Shown here piece after piece: positions 24,601 to 36,600 of a DNA stretch of 64,000 nucleotides. The DNA comes from Aldrovandia affinis (Eukaryota; Chordata; Actinopteri; Notacanthiformes; Halosauridae). The notes beneath the pieces were generated by a model, which saw only the letters and a program-made list of their open reading frames with translations, was not told the DNA's origin and ran no database searches. The stretch lies in contig JAINUG010000114.1 of NCBI GenBank assembly GCA_029706075.1, forward strand, positions 1,612,001-1,676,000. The letters are read 5' to 3'. How positions within the stretch are numbered: the stretch's first letter is position 1; every line of letters begins with the position of its first letter. The position numbers were made by a program, and so were the translations under genes.

Positions 24601-27600
24601 ATGCATTCCCAATAGCCAATTACTTATCAGTACATAGAGAATGTATAGAGTGCTGAAGATATATTCATACTAAGTAAAAAGTTCCTGCTGCATGACACAT
24701 TAAGCAACCTGGTGGAGTGTATTGAGCAAGATTTGTCATGCGCCATTCATTACTGTCAAAATACAATTTGTTACTCAGAACAATCATTATATTATCATCA
24801 TGGGAAATTCAATCACATTACCACCTCTCTAAGCCCATGATAAGCACTAAAGTCTTTTCATAACTATGACTCATTAATTCATTTAGTCAAGGACTAACTT
24901 CCAATAGCAATACTCAAGAAAAGCTAACATGCTTGAGGGAAAAAGGAGTGGTAAAAGATCAGATTATCTGGAAGCATTTACATTGCTCAGAAGAAGCTAA
25001 ACAAAAAATTGTTATGTGGTTGTAATCAAACTGGTTTTGCCAGGAATGGTCAAAATGTGACTAAAATTAGGTCAACCATTAGCCCATTCTATGCATTCAC
25101 ACACAACATGCAGCACTGCAGGAAAACATTGTACTGGTTGCAGTGGCGGTCCTGGCTCCCTTGGTGCCCTAGGCGAGATCAGTCAAATTGAAGGCGCACA
25201 CAAATAAAACTAATTTGAGTTGCACCTTTTCAATACTGGCTGAGTCTGGCTCAATTTGACTGTAAGTTCATTATGCACAAACCAGACTTAAGATAGCTTC
25301 TACTGTTTTGCTGCGAGTTTAGCTGGACTATATGCATTTTAAATAGCTAGTAGTAATCTCATAGTGATGCAGTATAGCGCTATTATTACCCCCAAAATTT
25401 AACAGAAAATGTTCATCATGATAGTCAAGAAAGGCGTTAGAGAAAGTTCAGCGTTATTATAGCCAGTGTAATGTTAGCTAAATGCTTGAGCTATTGGCTA
25501 GCATTAACTTTAGTATAGCAATTGATGCAATACCTAGCTAGCACGATTATTTACTAGACTACTTCAAAACGTTTTTTCTAAACTGAAATCCCAAAGGCTT
25601 TGATCTTTTCATTTTGGCAACATACCTCAATGTGTGTGTGACATGATTGTTTGTGTGACATTTGATTGCAATGTTATTTTGTGATTTCATTGATTGACTT
25701 GTACTGTACAGTGTGAGTTTGAGAGGCGCTATTGACCTCCGCCCCTCCCCCACTTCGGGCTTCTAGCAGGTGAGGATTAGGAGACTTTATAGGCTGACAG
25801 ACAGCAGAAGCAGTGGGACGAAAAAGTCACATCATGCCTGCCCAATGCTAGCGTAGTGCTGTAGCGTAGCGCTGTAGCGCAGTGCTGAGTACAGAGGAGT
25901 GAGACTGAAGTGAGCTTGAGTCTGTGTCTGTATACGGAGAGATGTATGCGTGCGCACCTTGCCGGCGTGGCACCCTAGGCGACTGCCTATGTCATCTATG
26001 CCAGGATCCGCCACTGACTTGTTGACCGGCATAGTGGGGGCAACAAAAGCTGTTAGTCCTCTTGCCCATTTAGTTCCATTGCTGTTTTAGCGGCTACTTC
26101 TCCATGTTCCAGCCTGGCTTTCCTGAATTCTATAGCATACATTCAAAGTTTGCCATATGATATGTACAACAAGTTCTGTTGTTTGGGAGTTGTGTGAAAT
26201 GGTAAAATCATCTGCCTTCAGTAATCTAAAATTTAAAATTGATCATTTGATCATTCTATTTTGTCAGCAGATGTGTTAGTTTAAATTGTATTGTATACTC
26301 TTGAGGCAAACAAAAATGCATAGAAAAACAATCCCATTCCATACATCCATAGGTTAGCTGAAAGCACAGCAGCACTTTTATACACCTGACTGCTTTGGTG
26401 CCTCACTATTATGAATCTGAATCTCTTACCTCTGAGAATTAAATTCAGATTTACAAATTAATAACAAGTATGCCTGATAAATGGCCATTGTCTGGCCAAG
26501 GGTCACCTTTTTCAAATTGAACTTTCAAGAATGTCACTATTTTAGATAGAAGTTCTACTGACTGACAGCAAACTTAAAAAAACAACAACGTCAAGTTGGA
26601 GGCAGAGCTCAGCGAGCAAGAGTAGTAAAGGCAGCTACCCAGATGGACTCTGCCTGAGGGCTGGATGTAGGTCTGTTAAATAGGTAGACCCCACCCCACC
26701 TATTACCACATCTTGTTCAAAGAAGAGAAACATTTCTTTGAACAAAGATATGCACAAAGATATGCACATGTATTTTTTTACATGCTCATGTGATGCGTAT
26801 GCCTGAATACCTCTTTTGCAATTCTGCGTTCCCAAATAAACAGGCTCTATTTGGAATGTGTCTCTCCTGGCTCGTCTGCTTCCTGCTGACATATTTCAAC
26901 GTATTGCCTACCAAACCGGATGAATATGGCTACACGGCACGGACGGACCTAAAAGTTGACGCCGTCACTAGTGCCCCCTGGTTCCATGTGCCATACCCTG
27001 GTGAGACTTGTCCTTCTGCTGTCCCAAAACCTTTGTCCACAGTCCACCTTACTTTTTGCATTAGGATAGTGATCAGAGAGTGAGGCAGGCTCGATTAACC
27101 CCACAATGGGTGTAGCTACTGTGTGCTGTTAATCCATTTTAACACTTAAACCATCTTAAGACTATCTGTTTTCCACAGATAAACATTGTGAATGGTTTAA
27201 AGTAGCATGCCACTGACAGCCAATGGTAACTGCACTCATTTTGGGATTTCACAAAGCCTTTCTCTTCAGTACATACTCATCATTCCTGTTGCTTTTAACA
27301 TTTAGATGCACAACCTATAGAACATACAATGGGGGAAATAAGTATTGAACACATCAAATTTTTCCCAGTAAATTTATTTCCAATGAGGCCATTCAAGTGA
27401 AATTTGCACCAGACTCAAGTATTAATTCAAGAAATCCAAACAAAAAATCTAAACATTAAACTTTCTGTAATAAAGTGAAGTAACAGGAAAAATTATTGAA
27501 CACACTAACTGAAATTAATTCAGAAGCCTTTGTGATTTTGGCCTTTCTGTATGAAGTAATTCGCCCACAGTATTCAGGTGTGATTTTGGCCCACACAGAT

Positions 27601-30600
27601 TGTCTTTAAATCTTGAAGATTGCGGGGGGCCCTCTTGTGAATCTGGATCTTCAGATGCTTCCACAAATGTTCAATTGGGTTTAAGTCAGGTGATTGACTG
27701 GGCCATTCCAACAAGTTGATTTTCTTTCTCTGAAACCAATTGCGAGTTTCCTTTGCTGTATGCTTTGGATCGTTGTCCTGCTGGAAGGTCCACCCACGTC
27801 TCATCCTCAGCATCCTGGTGGATGGCAGCAGGTTCATCTCAAGAATCTCTCTGTACATGGCTCCATTCATTGTTCCTTCAATGATATGAAGTCTGCCAGT
27901 ACCACGAGAGGAGAAACAGCCCCACATCATGATACTTCCACCTCCAAACTTCACTTGGTATAGTGTTATTCGGGTGATGTGCAGTGCCATTTCTCCTCCA
28001 AACATGGTGTGTTGTGTGACAGTCAAAAAGTTTTGGTCTCATCTGACCAGAGTACATGCTCCCAGTAGTTCACTGGCTTGGCCAAATGCTGTTTGGAAAA
28101 CTTTAAACGAGCTTCAACATGTTTTTTTTTCAGTAGTGGAGTCTTGTGGGCTGAGCGTGCACAGAGGCCATGGCGGTGGAATGCATTGCCTACTGTCCTT
28201 TCTGTCACAGTTGTACCTGCTGCCTCCAAGTCTTTCTGGAGCTCTTTCCTAGTGGTCCTTGGCTCTTTGGCTACTCTTCTAAGTATCCTTCTGACTCTCT
28301 GATCAGAAATCTTGCGAGGAGCTCCTGTGTGTGGCCGGTTGATGGTGGAGTGATGTTGCTTCCACTTATGGATAATGTCCCCAATGGTGCTTACTGGAAG
28401 ATTCAGAAGTTGTGAAATACGTCTGTAGCCAATTCCATTTTCATGTTTTGCAACAATCTGGTTGCCAAGGTCTTGAGAGAGCTCTTTGCTTTTACCCATC
28501 ATTTGATGTTTCTTGTGTGGCACCTTGGCAACAAAAAAAAACTTTTATAGCCCATCAATATATTCTAACCCAGCTGACATTAATTAGCACAGATTGGAGG
28601 TAGAGTTGCCTCCTAATTAGTTATGGTTTTCAGCTGGTTCCTTGCCTTTCCTTGCTGTGGTGTACTGCTTTTTCTTAGTGTGTTCAATACTTTTTTCCTG
28701 TTTCATTCCACTTTATTACACATAACTTTATTTACATATGGACTTTAATGTTTAGATTTTGTCTGGATTTTTTGAGTTAATACCAAAGTCTGGTGCAAAT
28801 TTCACTTGAATAGGCTCATTGGAAATACATTTACTGGACAGAATGTTGATGTGTTCAATACTTATTTCCCCCATTGTACATCCCAATGCTTAACCTAATA
28901 TATAGCAATATTTAGTAATATTTTATTATATTATAGATTTTAGCTATATTAAGTTTAAAAATATATTTTCTTGTTGCATTCTATTTTTTAAAACCAGAGT
29001 AAATCATTTTCAGCACATTTTTTAGATAAATATCTAATGAAAAGAAAACTGCCGCACACTAGCAACTCTGGCTAAACCTTTAGATTCAGAAGACCTTTGT
29101 CAGGGTTACATTAGAGAGTAATAGACCCTCCTAATTCACTGCATTAGTGAGCTATGCAGATCCTCCTCACTCGCTCTATTAGAGAGCAAAAGATCCTCCA
29201 CACTCAATGCATTAGTAATAGTCCTTCCTCACCCTCCTCACTCACTTCATTAGAGAGCTGTGTAGACCCTCCTCAATCTCGCTCCTCACTCGCTCTATTA
29301 GAGAGCAAAAGATCCTCCACACTCAATGCATTAGTAATAGACCCTCCTCACCCTCCTAGAGAGCTGTGTAGACTCACTTCATTAGAGAGCAAAAGCAATG
29401 CATTAGTAATAGACCCTCCTCACCCTCCTCACTCACTTCATTAGAGAGCTCCTCAATCTCCTCCTCACTCACTGCATTCGAGAACTACACAGACCCTCCT
29501 CACCCTCTACACTCGTTGCATTCGTGAACTACACAGACCATCCTTCCCCACTGCATTAGCGAGCTACACAGACCCTCCTCAGTCACTGCATTAAAGAGCA
29601 TTAAATTGCATCAATAGTATCTAGCAGGGCTGCCAACTCTCACTCCTTGAGCTCTCACTCATTGAATGGCATGCTTGGTAGAAAGATACAAAATATAAAA
29701 TATATAAAATATGTACTCCACTCCCACCACCCAGCCCCCGCTCAAGAATGTAATTCACCCACACACACTCCACACTCTGCCACTCAGCTGGGGTCCAATC
29801 TCACTTTTGTCACTTCTTAAAGTTGGCAGGGATGAGCTAGCTAGCTAGCTAGCTAGCTGGAACTAATGAAAAGTAGCACATGCAAATCAATAAATGGATG
29901 TGTCACTGTAGTATAAATATACTATTGAGCATGATTGTGTATAAACAGTCTTGTGCTGTTTTGCTAATTTCTTCATTTGATGAATGAAAGATAAGAGTCA
30001 AAAGTTCCAATGGAATTCCAATAGGAAATTAAATAAAAATACCACGGGCCTCAGAAAGCCCACTTGTGCGCTGAAGGGTTAAGGTGGCTTGCTGTGGTCA
30101 TTAGCCTGCTACACCATATGCATTCTGCGCAGGTACACATTAAACGGTAGGCAAGGTAATCCTCAGTGTGATATTAGTCAATGGCCAAAAGCTGTCAGAT
30201 GCTGAAACTCCCTCCTGTGCTCAACTGCACCCAGTCAGTATCATGATCTTTACTTTTATATTTTGAGCACACTCCCTTTTTACGTGTGTCAGTTTGATAT
30301 CAAAACGTATTTCAATCAGCAGTTGCTTATAACTGTTGTTCCTATGATGTGTTTTCATTCCTTACCTGCCACCTATAGGCCAGTGGGGTCTCCCGACTGT
30401 GAGTGTGTCTTCTGTCCTGGGGATGATGGCTGGGGTTTTAGCCTCCACCATGGAGTCCATTGGTGATTACTATGCCTGTGCTCGTCTCTCTGGTGCACCG
30501 CCCCCACCCACGCATGCCATCAACCGCGGCATCGCAGTAGAGGGCATCGGATGCATCTTGGCAGCTATCTGGGGCAGTGGGAATGGGACCACATCTTACA

Positions 30601-33600
30601 GCCAGAACATCGCTGCCCTCGGAATTACCAAGGTGAGCTGTCACCTTCTGCACTCTTGACTGCAGATACCATACTGCCTGGCAAGGGTTATCCAGCACCA
30701 ATCCAAACTGTTATTGATCCTGATTATCTCTGTGTAATGTAACAATGAGCTTGTTTTTATCTGTTTGGATCAGTGCTGTGTAGATGCTGAAGGATCATTC
30801 AGTACAATTAGCTGATGGGCAACTCAAAATGTACAAACATGCTTGGGTTGTTACTGTTGTATGTACATTATGTAACATTTATTTAGCAGATGCTCTTATC
30901 TGGGGAGCAGGGGGCGGGGGAGGGGTGCTATATATTTGCACATCCAGAAGCTTTTCATAAGCCTGAAGCCACAGTTTATGTGCTGTGGAAGAATTTAAGG
31001 CCCTAGATGGAGTATGAAGGGGTGAGGTCTTCTGTCTGCATTGGAGGATAGGGAACGAATATGCTGTCCTGACCATGGTGGGAAGCTCATTTCACCAATG
31101 GGGAGCCAGAACGGAGTCATAATGGGAGGAGCGAGCACACAGTGGAGTGGCATCTTGCAGTGTCATACCTGCAGAATGTATTTGCATTTTATTCAAATGT
31201 AAATGTTCTGAGGGGTGGGAACATAGATTTGTTGTAACAAGATTCGGAAATTTGGTATTTGTTTATTTAGTGATTGTGCAATATGTCCTAAATCAACATA
31301 TCAAAAACAACCGAACTGGGTGTGACACATGTTGATAACATAAAAGCTTTTGCCAGGGAATAGTATAGTCTCAAAACAGATTGAATGAAACATTGGGCTC
31401 CCTTAACTGAATCTTAAAAATCAAGGCATCAATAATGCTATTGTAGTTCATATTTTAATTTTGCCTTTAGCCTGTCAAAAAACCATTTTCCTTTTGTTTT
31501 CAATTGTTTTTATAAGTTTGTGCAGTTTAAAAGTAGCCGCCCACTCATTTCAACATATCTGTTTCTTTGTTCCAGGATGGGCATGATATGTCCAACAGAA
31601 GTGTCAACAGACATATTTTCACAATTTAAAGCAGTAGCCTACGTGCAAGTCAAACAGTATGATTACCTGTGGGTGTGTGCAGCGCCAACTACTGACTAGC
31701 TACACTGCAATATGCACCTCATGTGTGGTAATTGAATGATTACTTGAGATTGTAATGCGTTGTTTGCTTAAAAAGTTAACTCCATAGACCGCTTGTTGTT
31801 GGAGGACGGAACTGCAGGTTCCTGACAGAGGTGGTGAAAAACGCATGCCCTTACTTATGAGGTATTACTAATTTCTCAGTGTGTAACTGTCCCCCAGGTA
31901 TTAATATTAGGACCTCTGCTCTTGCATGTTTGCATGAATTACCTTAATAAAGACATTAGTACCAAAATAGTAATTTGCCATTGGCACAACATTTGAGGGT
32001 GAAGTAAACAATTCAAAGTATAATAACTTAAGAAGATAAAAACATTTAAAAACATTAAACATGAAAAAATCTATATATTTAGGTAATTAATAGACTTTAC
32101 CTGTGATTGTTAAAGAATGACTTGGGGCAAAATCCAGCCCTATTTCTGTTCAAATGATGCTCAAAAAAGAGTCAGGCTTGTTCTCACACAAGGTGTGTCT
32201 AGGGTGTAACCATGGAGTCAACATTTGACCAAATCTTTTTTATATCCTGGAACCACCAATTTGGCTTTAATTGACTAATTTGATTGTCGGCCTTGGTTGA
32301 TACGTTTGAGCATTTTCATCCTGGAATCCATTTGGTTAATCTTTTTAAAATGAGTGCAGATACGTTGATTGAATCCATGGGTTAATCTTGCAAAATGGTT
32401 TTTAAATTGTTTAAAGGGTTTAATAAAGTGATTTACAGAAGCTATTTCAGGTTGAGATTTGTCAGCAGAACCCAAGGGCCTACATTAATACATTTCACAC
32501 TGACATTAGGAAGTTTATTTTTTAACAACTACAATGATGTTAAAGCAAGGAACATCTTACCAGGTTTAGTAGAAGCAAAGACATCTTGGCATGTTCAAGA
32601 CCAGGCTGAATACAGTGCTGGATACATCTTAGAACAAAATTACAAGCCTAGATATGCTGAATGACCTGTTCTTGTCCGTAAACTTATGTCCTTGATTCAT
32701 TGCACAGTTTGAAGAACAAGCTTGATTTAAGTGGAAAGGCTCACTCTCACACAATGAGTCTTGTTCTGCTTTCATATTTCAAACATTCCGCCTTTTTATT
32801 TAATTAATCTATTCCAATTACCAATTCCTTATTACTGTTATGCAATAATGGTCTGATGTCTGATAATACATGTCAACAGAAAGATTATCAGGGTAAGATA
32901 GACAAATATTACAAGACAGACAAATTATTACAGCTCTTATGTGAATGTATGTTCAACAGATCCGATGTAGAATGTGTAATGTAGTGATGGGGGGGGTTGG
33001 GCAGAAAATGTAGAAAATGTGCTTCACATAGCTGAATAGTTAATGTTATTTGTGATTTTTATGATCTGGCAGAATAAGCTACAACCGGAAAATTATTTGT
33101 GTGAAAGCAGATTTGTTCAGTTAGATCTGTTTATATAACATGTAGCACCATGGTTTTTCACAACATAATGAAGCAAAATGGGCTTCTTAATGAAAGTACA
33201 AATACAAAATGAGCAGAACCTCAAATAATGTAAAACTGGGTTAATGGGCAGAGGGCTGCATGTTTGATTCTGCAGTCACTTAAATGCACCTTCCTGTAAA
33301 ATGTATCTGGGAAAGTGAGGCTCCCAAAAATGAATGTGTGCTGAAATCTTTGGATTGGTCCATATAAGCCTTAATTCTTAATTGCACCATGTGAGTCGGT
33401 GATATATGGCACCTGGCACTGTAGCTCCATCTACTGTATCACGGGGTTCAGGTCTGAATGTGTACTGAGGTATATTGTGGTGTACTGTACTGAGATGCAT
33501 TTTTGCATGCTGAGGCAATGTGTGGCACACTAAGGTGTATTGTGGCATGCTGAAGTGTATTGTGATATGCTGGGGTATGCTTTGCTGTGATGTGATGACC

Positions 33601-36600
33601 GGCAATGTAGTGTAATGGTTAGGGAACTGGGATTGTAACTGTAAGAGATTGCTGGTTCGATTCCCAGGTGGGCCACTGCCGTTGTACCCTTGAGCAAGGT
33701 ACTTAACCTGAATTGCTTCAGTAAAAATATCCAGCTGTATAAATGGATTGTATGTAAAGAACTGTCAATTGTGTAAGTTGCTCTGGATAAGAGCGTCTGC
33801 TAAATGCCTAAAATGTAAAATGTAAATGTAATGTGGTGTGCATAGGAATATTGTGGAATGCTGAGACATGTAGCGGTGCGCTAAGGGGCATTGTAGCTAG
33901 GTTTGTTTTAGTCTGTTGTGGCACCTTTTAGCATGATGTAGTATACATAGGAATGTTTTGGTGAGCTGAGAAGTGTGTACTGTAGAATATTGTGGCATGT
34001 GTGACTGAGATGTGTTATGGTATGCTGAGGTATGTTGTGTCATCCTAAGATGTTTTGTGGCATGCTGAGGTATATTGAGATGTGTTAAGGTTTGTTGTGG
34101 CATATTCTGGTATGCTAGGGTATGTAGTGACATTAGGCATGTTCTGGCATGCTGAGACGTGTTGTGGGGTTCAGAGGCATGTTGGGGTGTGCTGATGAGG
34201 CTTATCATAGCGCTCTGGCAGAGAGAACACCTCAATCTTTCACTAACAAACTGCTTTACATCTGCTTTACAACAGGTTGGCAGTAGACTGGTTCTGCAGA
34301 CAGCTGGTATTTTGATGATTGTTCTGGGACTCTTTGGGAAATTCGGCGCCATATTTATTACCATCCCTGACCCGGTCATTGGAGGAATGTTCCTGGTCAT
34401 GTTTGGAATGATAGCAGCTGTGGGAATCTCAAACCTTCAGGTACAACGATGTAGCACTGATCCACACTGTTTGATTTTTGATTTTCTGTGCTGGGTCAAA
34501 AAAAATCTTCATAGAGAGTAAATATATAAATATAAGTTCATACATGAATAAATATGTTCTAAATTATTATAATGTTCTATGATAATAATACATATGTATA
34601 CTACATATTATTACAACAAATGATAAATGTTCTTATAATATGTTGTATATTATATACATATAAGGACAATAAATAGCAGCACGCACAAATTAATTTTTCT
34701 AGTCAAGCCCTGTCTGGTGCTGCACTGGTGGAAGAAATGCAGGCAACCTCTCAACTGGCTGGCCCAGGTACCCAAGATGAGAGATCACACTGGCTACACC
34801 CATCAAAATCGAGAGGGCCAAGCTGGCTGTGGAGCCACAGTTCATCATGAGTGCACAGGCCTGGCTTGGAATGCATCCAGACTTTTAATTCCATTCGTTT
34901 CTGAGGCTTGTGCTGCCAGTTATTTAGACACTGCTGAAATGAATCATCAAACCACCAACAGGCCCCAGAGCAAAATAGCACCTGGCACAGTTTGATTTGT
35001 GCAATATTAATGCAGAAAAGGGATGTTGTGCCAATATATATTTTCCTTACGTATCCTTCACACCAAGGGATCCTTTTCTTGTAGGATTAAAAAGGTTTGC
35101 ATTCCATTTTAGCCAATGGTGTTTTATGCTCCATACAAGTTGTCTCCATGCAAAATGTTTCCCTTCTTTTCACGATGGCGTATCATGGTGAGATTATTTT
35201 AATGTTTTATTGTGTGGTGATTTTAACTCTGCCTTGCAGAACTAACCCACATACCTAACCCAAATCACAGGCAGCTGGTGGAACATTCATATCATAATTT
35301 AAGTGTCACAGTGAAAATGTTGGTTTGGTAATGTGTTAGACCTGCATGTCGCCAATATGAATGAAAAGAGGTTTGATTTATAAAACATCAAGACAATACA
35401 TTATACCAGTTGTCAATATACTTGGTTATCAAAATGGCATGACTGTAATAAGTGAGTCATGACTGATTGACACATAACAATGAAACAAAGAAAAACAAAT
35501 TTTTATCTTGACCAGTGCATCATTTTCAGTTTACAGCAATATTGATAAGAAAACCGCAGAATAGAAAAGCGAGTCTTCAGGCGCCTGTATACTCTGAGTC
35601 GTACAGTTTGATGGCATTACATAAGTGTCAAAGATTCACTGTTTACAAGTGTCATGCTCTTAATCGCTTCTGCTATTAATCTGCTTTTAATGTTTTACAG
35701 TATGTGGACTTGAATTCCTCCAGGAACTTACTCATCCTCGGATTTTCAACCTTTAGCGGACTTGTTCTTCCAACATGGTTTCACTCCAATCCAGGCATAA
35801 TTGACACAGGTGGATAACTCATGCACTAAAGCACATAACAGCACAGAAAAAGCAGGATATTTACTACATATGGGGGGTGCCCCAATGCAGATGCAATGTA
35901 TCATTTGGGAATGGATGGCCAGATTTCAGATAAAAAGTTTGTTAGGTAATGTATTCAAAATAATGTATATTGCTGCTGCTCTATTCTTTTTTGATTGGTT
36001 ATGGTGGTATTCTGAAAAGCAGCAAAACCAATCCATTTTGGGAACTGTGTCTGTAGCTGTGAGAGTTAAGTGCTACCAATTTAGGTGGTCAAATTTAACA
36101 CAGAATGTGAATGACATGGCTTGGATGTGTTGACATTTACAGATTTAACTGCATATAGTGTAATTCCAGGTATATAGTCATGGGAAGTTTTTTAATGGAC
36201 AAGAGGTTATTTTGTGTTTATGTGAAATAAGATTATTTCAGGGGTATTAAACTTCTCTCAGTGAGTCAAAATGAAGTTTGTAACCACCACTAGTACAGTT
36301 GTCATGTTTTCATGTAAAAACACATGTCAATTCAAAGTAAAAAGGTGATTATGCTTTCAAGACAGGCTGTTCCTCCTTGATCATGTGGCTCCTGAGTTGT
36401 GCCCTGATAGGCTTATCCTTGGCTTGGAGAAGTGTCTGGTTTCCTGGGGACAAAGTTACTTAACTCCTAATCCTCTTTCCTACATGCTCCAGTCATGGTC
36501 CCGTAATATCCAATAAACACTTAATTAAAAATAGATAAATAAATAAAAATCTCCCTCCTATTGTTTTCTGCTTCACATATTTATGTATCCCATTTCCCCC

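Larger units (their letters stand above)
21420..26843 (+). other. intron 6 of the transporter
   Basis: A 5.4-kb intron with a (CT)n array just after the donor, a Tc1 remnant and a complete hAT-type element. 23010-25130 and 26025-26843 show nothing recognised. Confidence 0.75.
27327..28876 (-). mobile_element. near-complete Tc1-like transposon, 1550 bp, TA target duplication
   Basis: Both ends start CAATGGGGGAAATAAGTATT and are flanked by TA (27325-27326 and 28877-28878). The inverted repeats extend about 200 bp. Each contains a second, inner copy of the ATTGAACACA-type motif (near 27492 and 28680). This is the IR/DR arrangement of fish Tc1 elements in which transposase binds two sites per end. 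The transposase is on the minus strand and is interrupted by what looks like one frameshift near 28023. Confidence 0.93.
27001..30378 (+). other. intron 7 of the transporter
   Basis: A 3.4-kb intron, nearly half occupied by a Tc1 element. A degenerate minisatellite and a short (AGCT)n run lie downstream of it. 29900-30378 shows nothing else recognised. Confidence 0.8.
30633..34275 (+). other. intron 8 of the transporter
   Basis: A 3.6-kb intron with a V-SINE tail scrap, a LINE 3' scrap, a minisatellite and a full V-SINE. 30900-32420 shows nothing else recognised. Confidence 0.75.

Noticed and set aside
29154-29444. 96-codon plus frame
   Set aside because: Produced by the minisatellite unit lacking stops in one frame.
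33897-34400. 167-codon minus frame
   Set aside because: Runs through the minisatellite and antisense to exon 9; His/Thr/Gln bias reflects the repeat.
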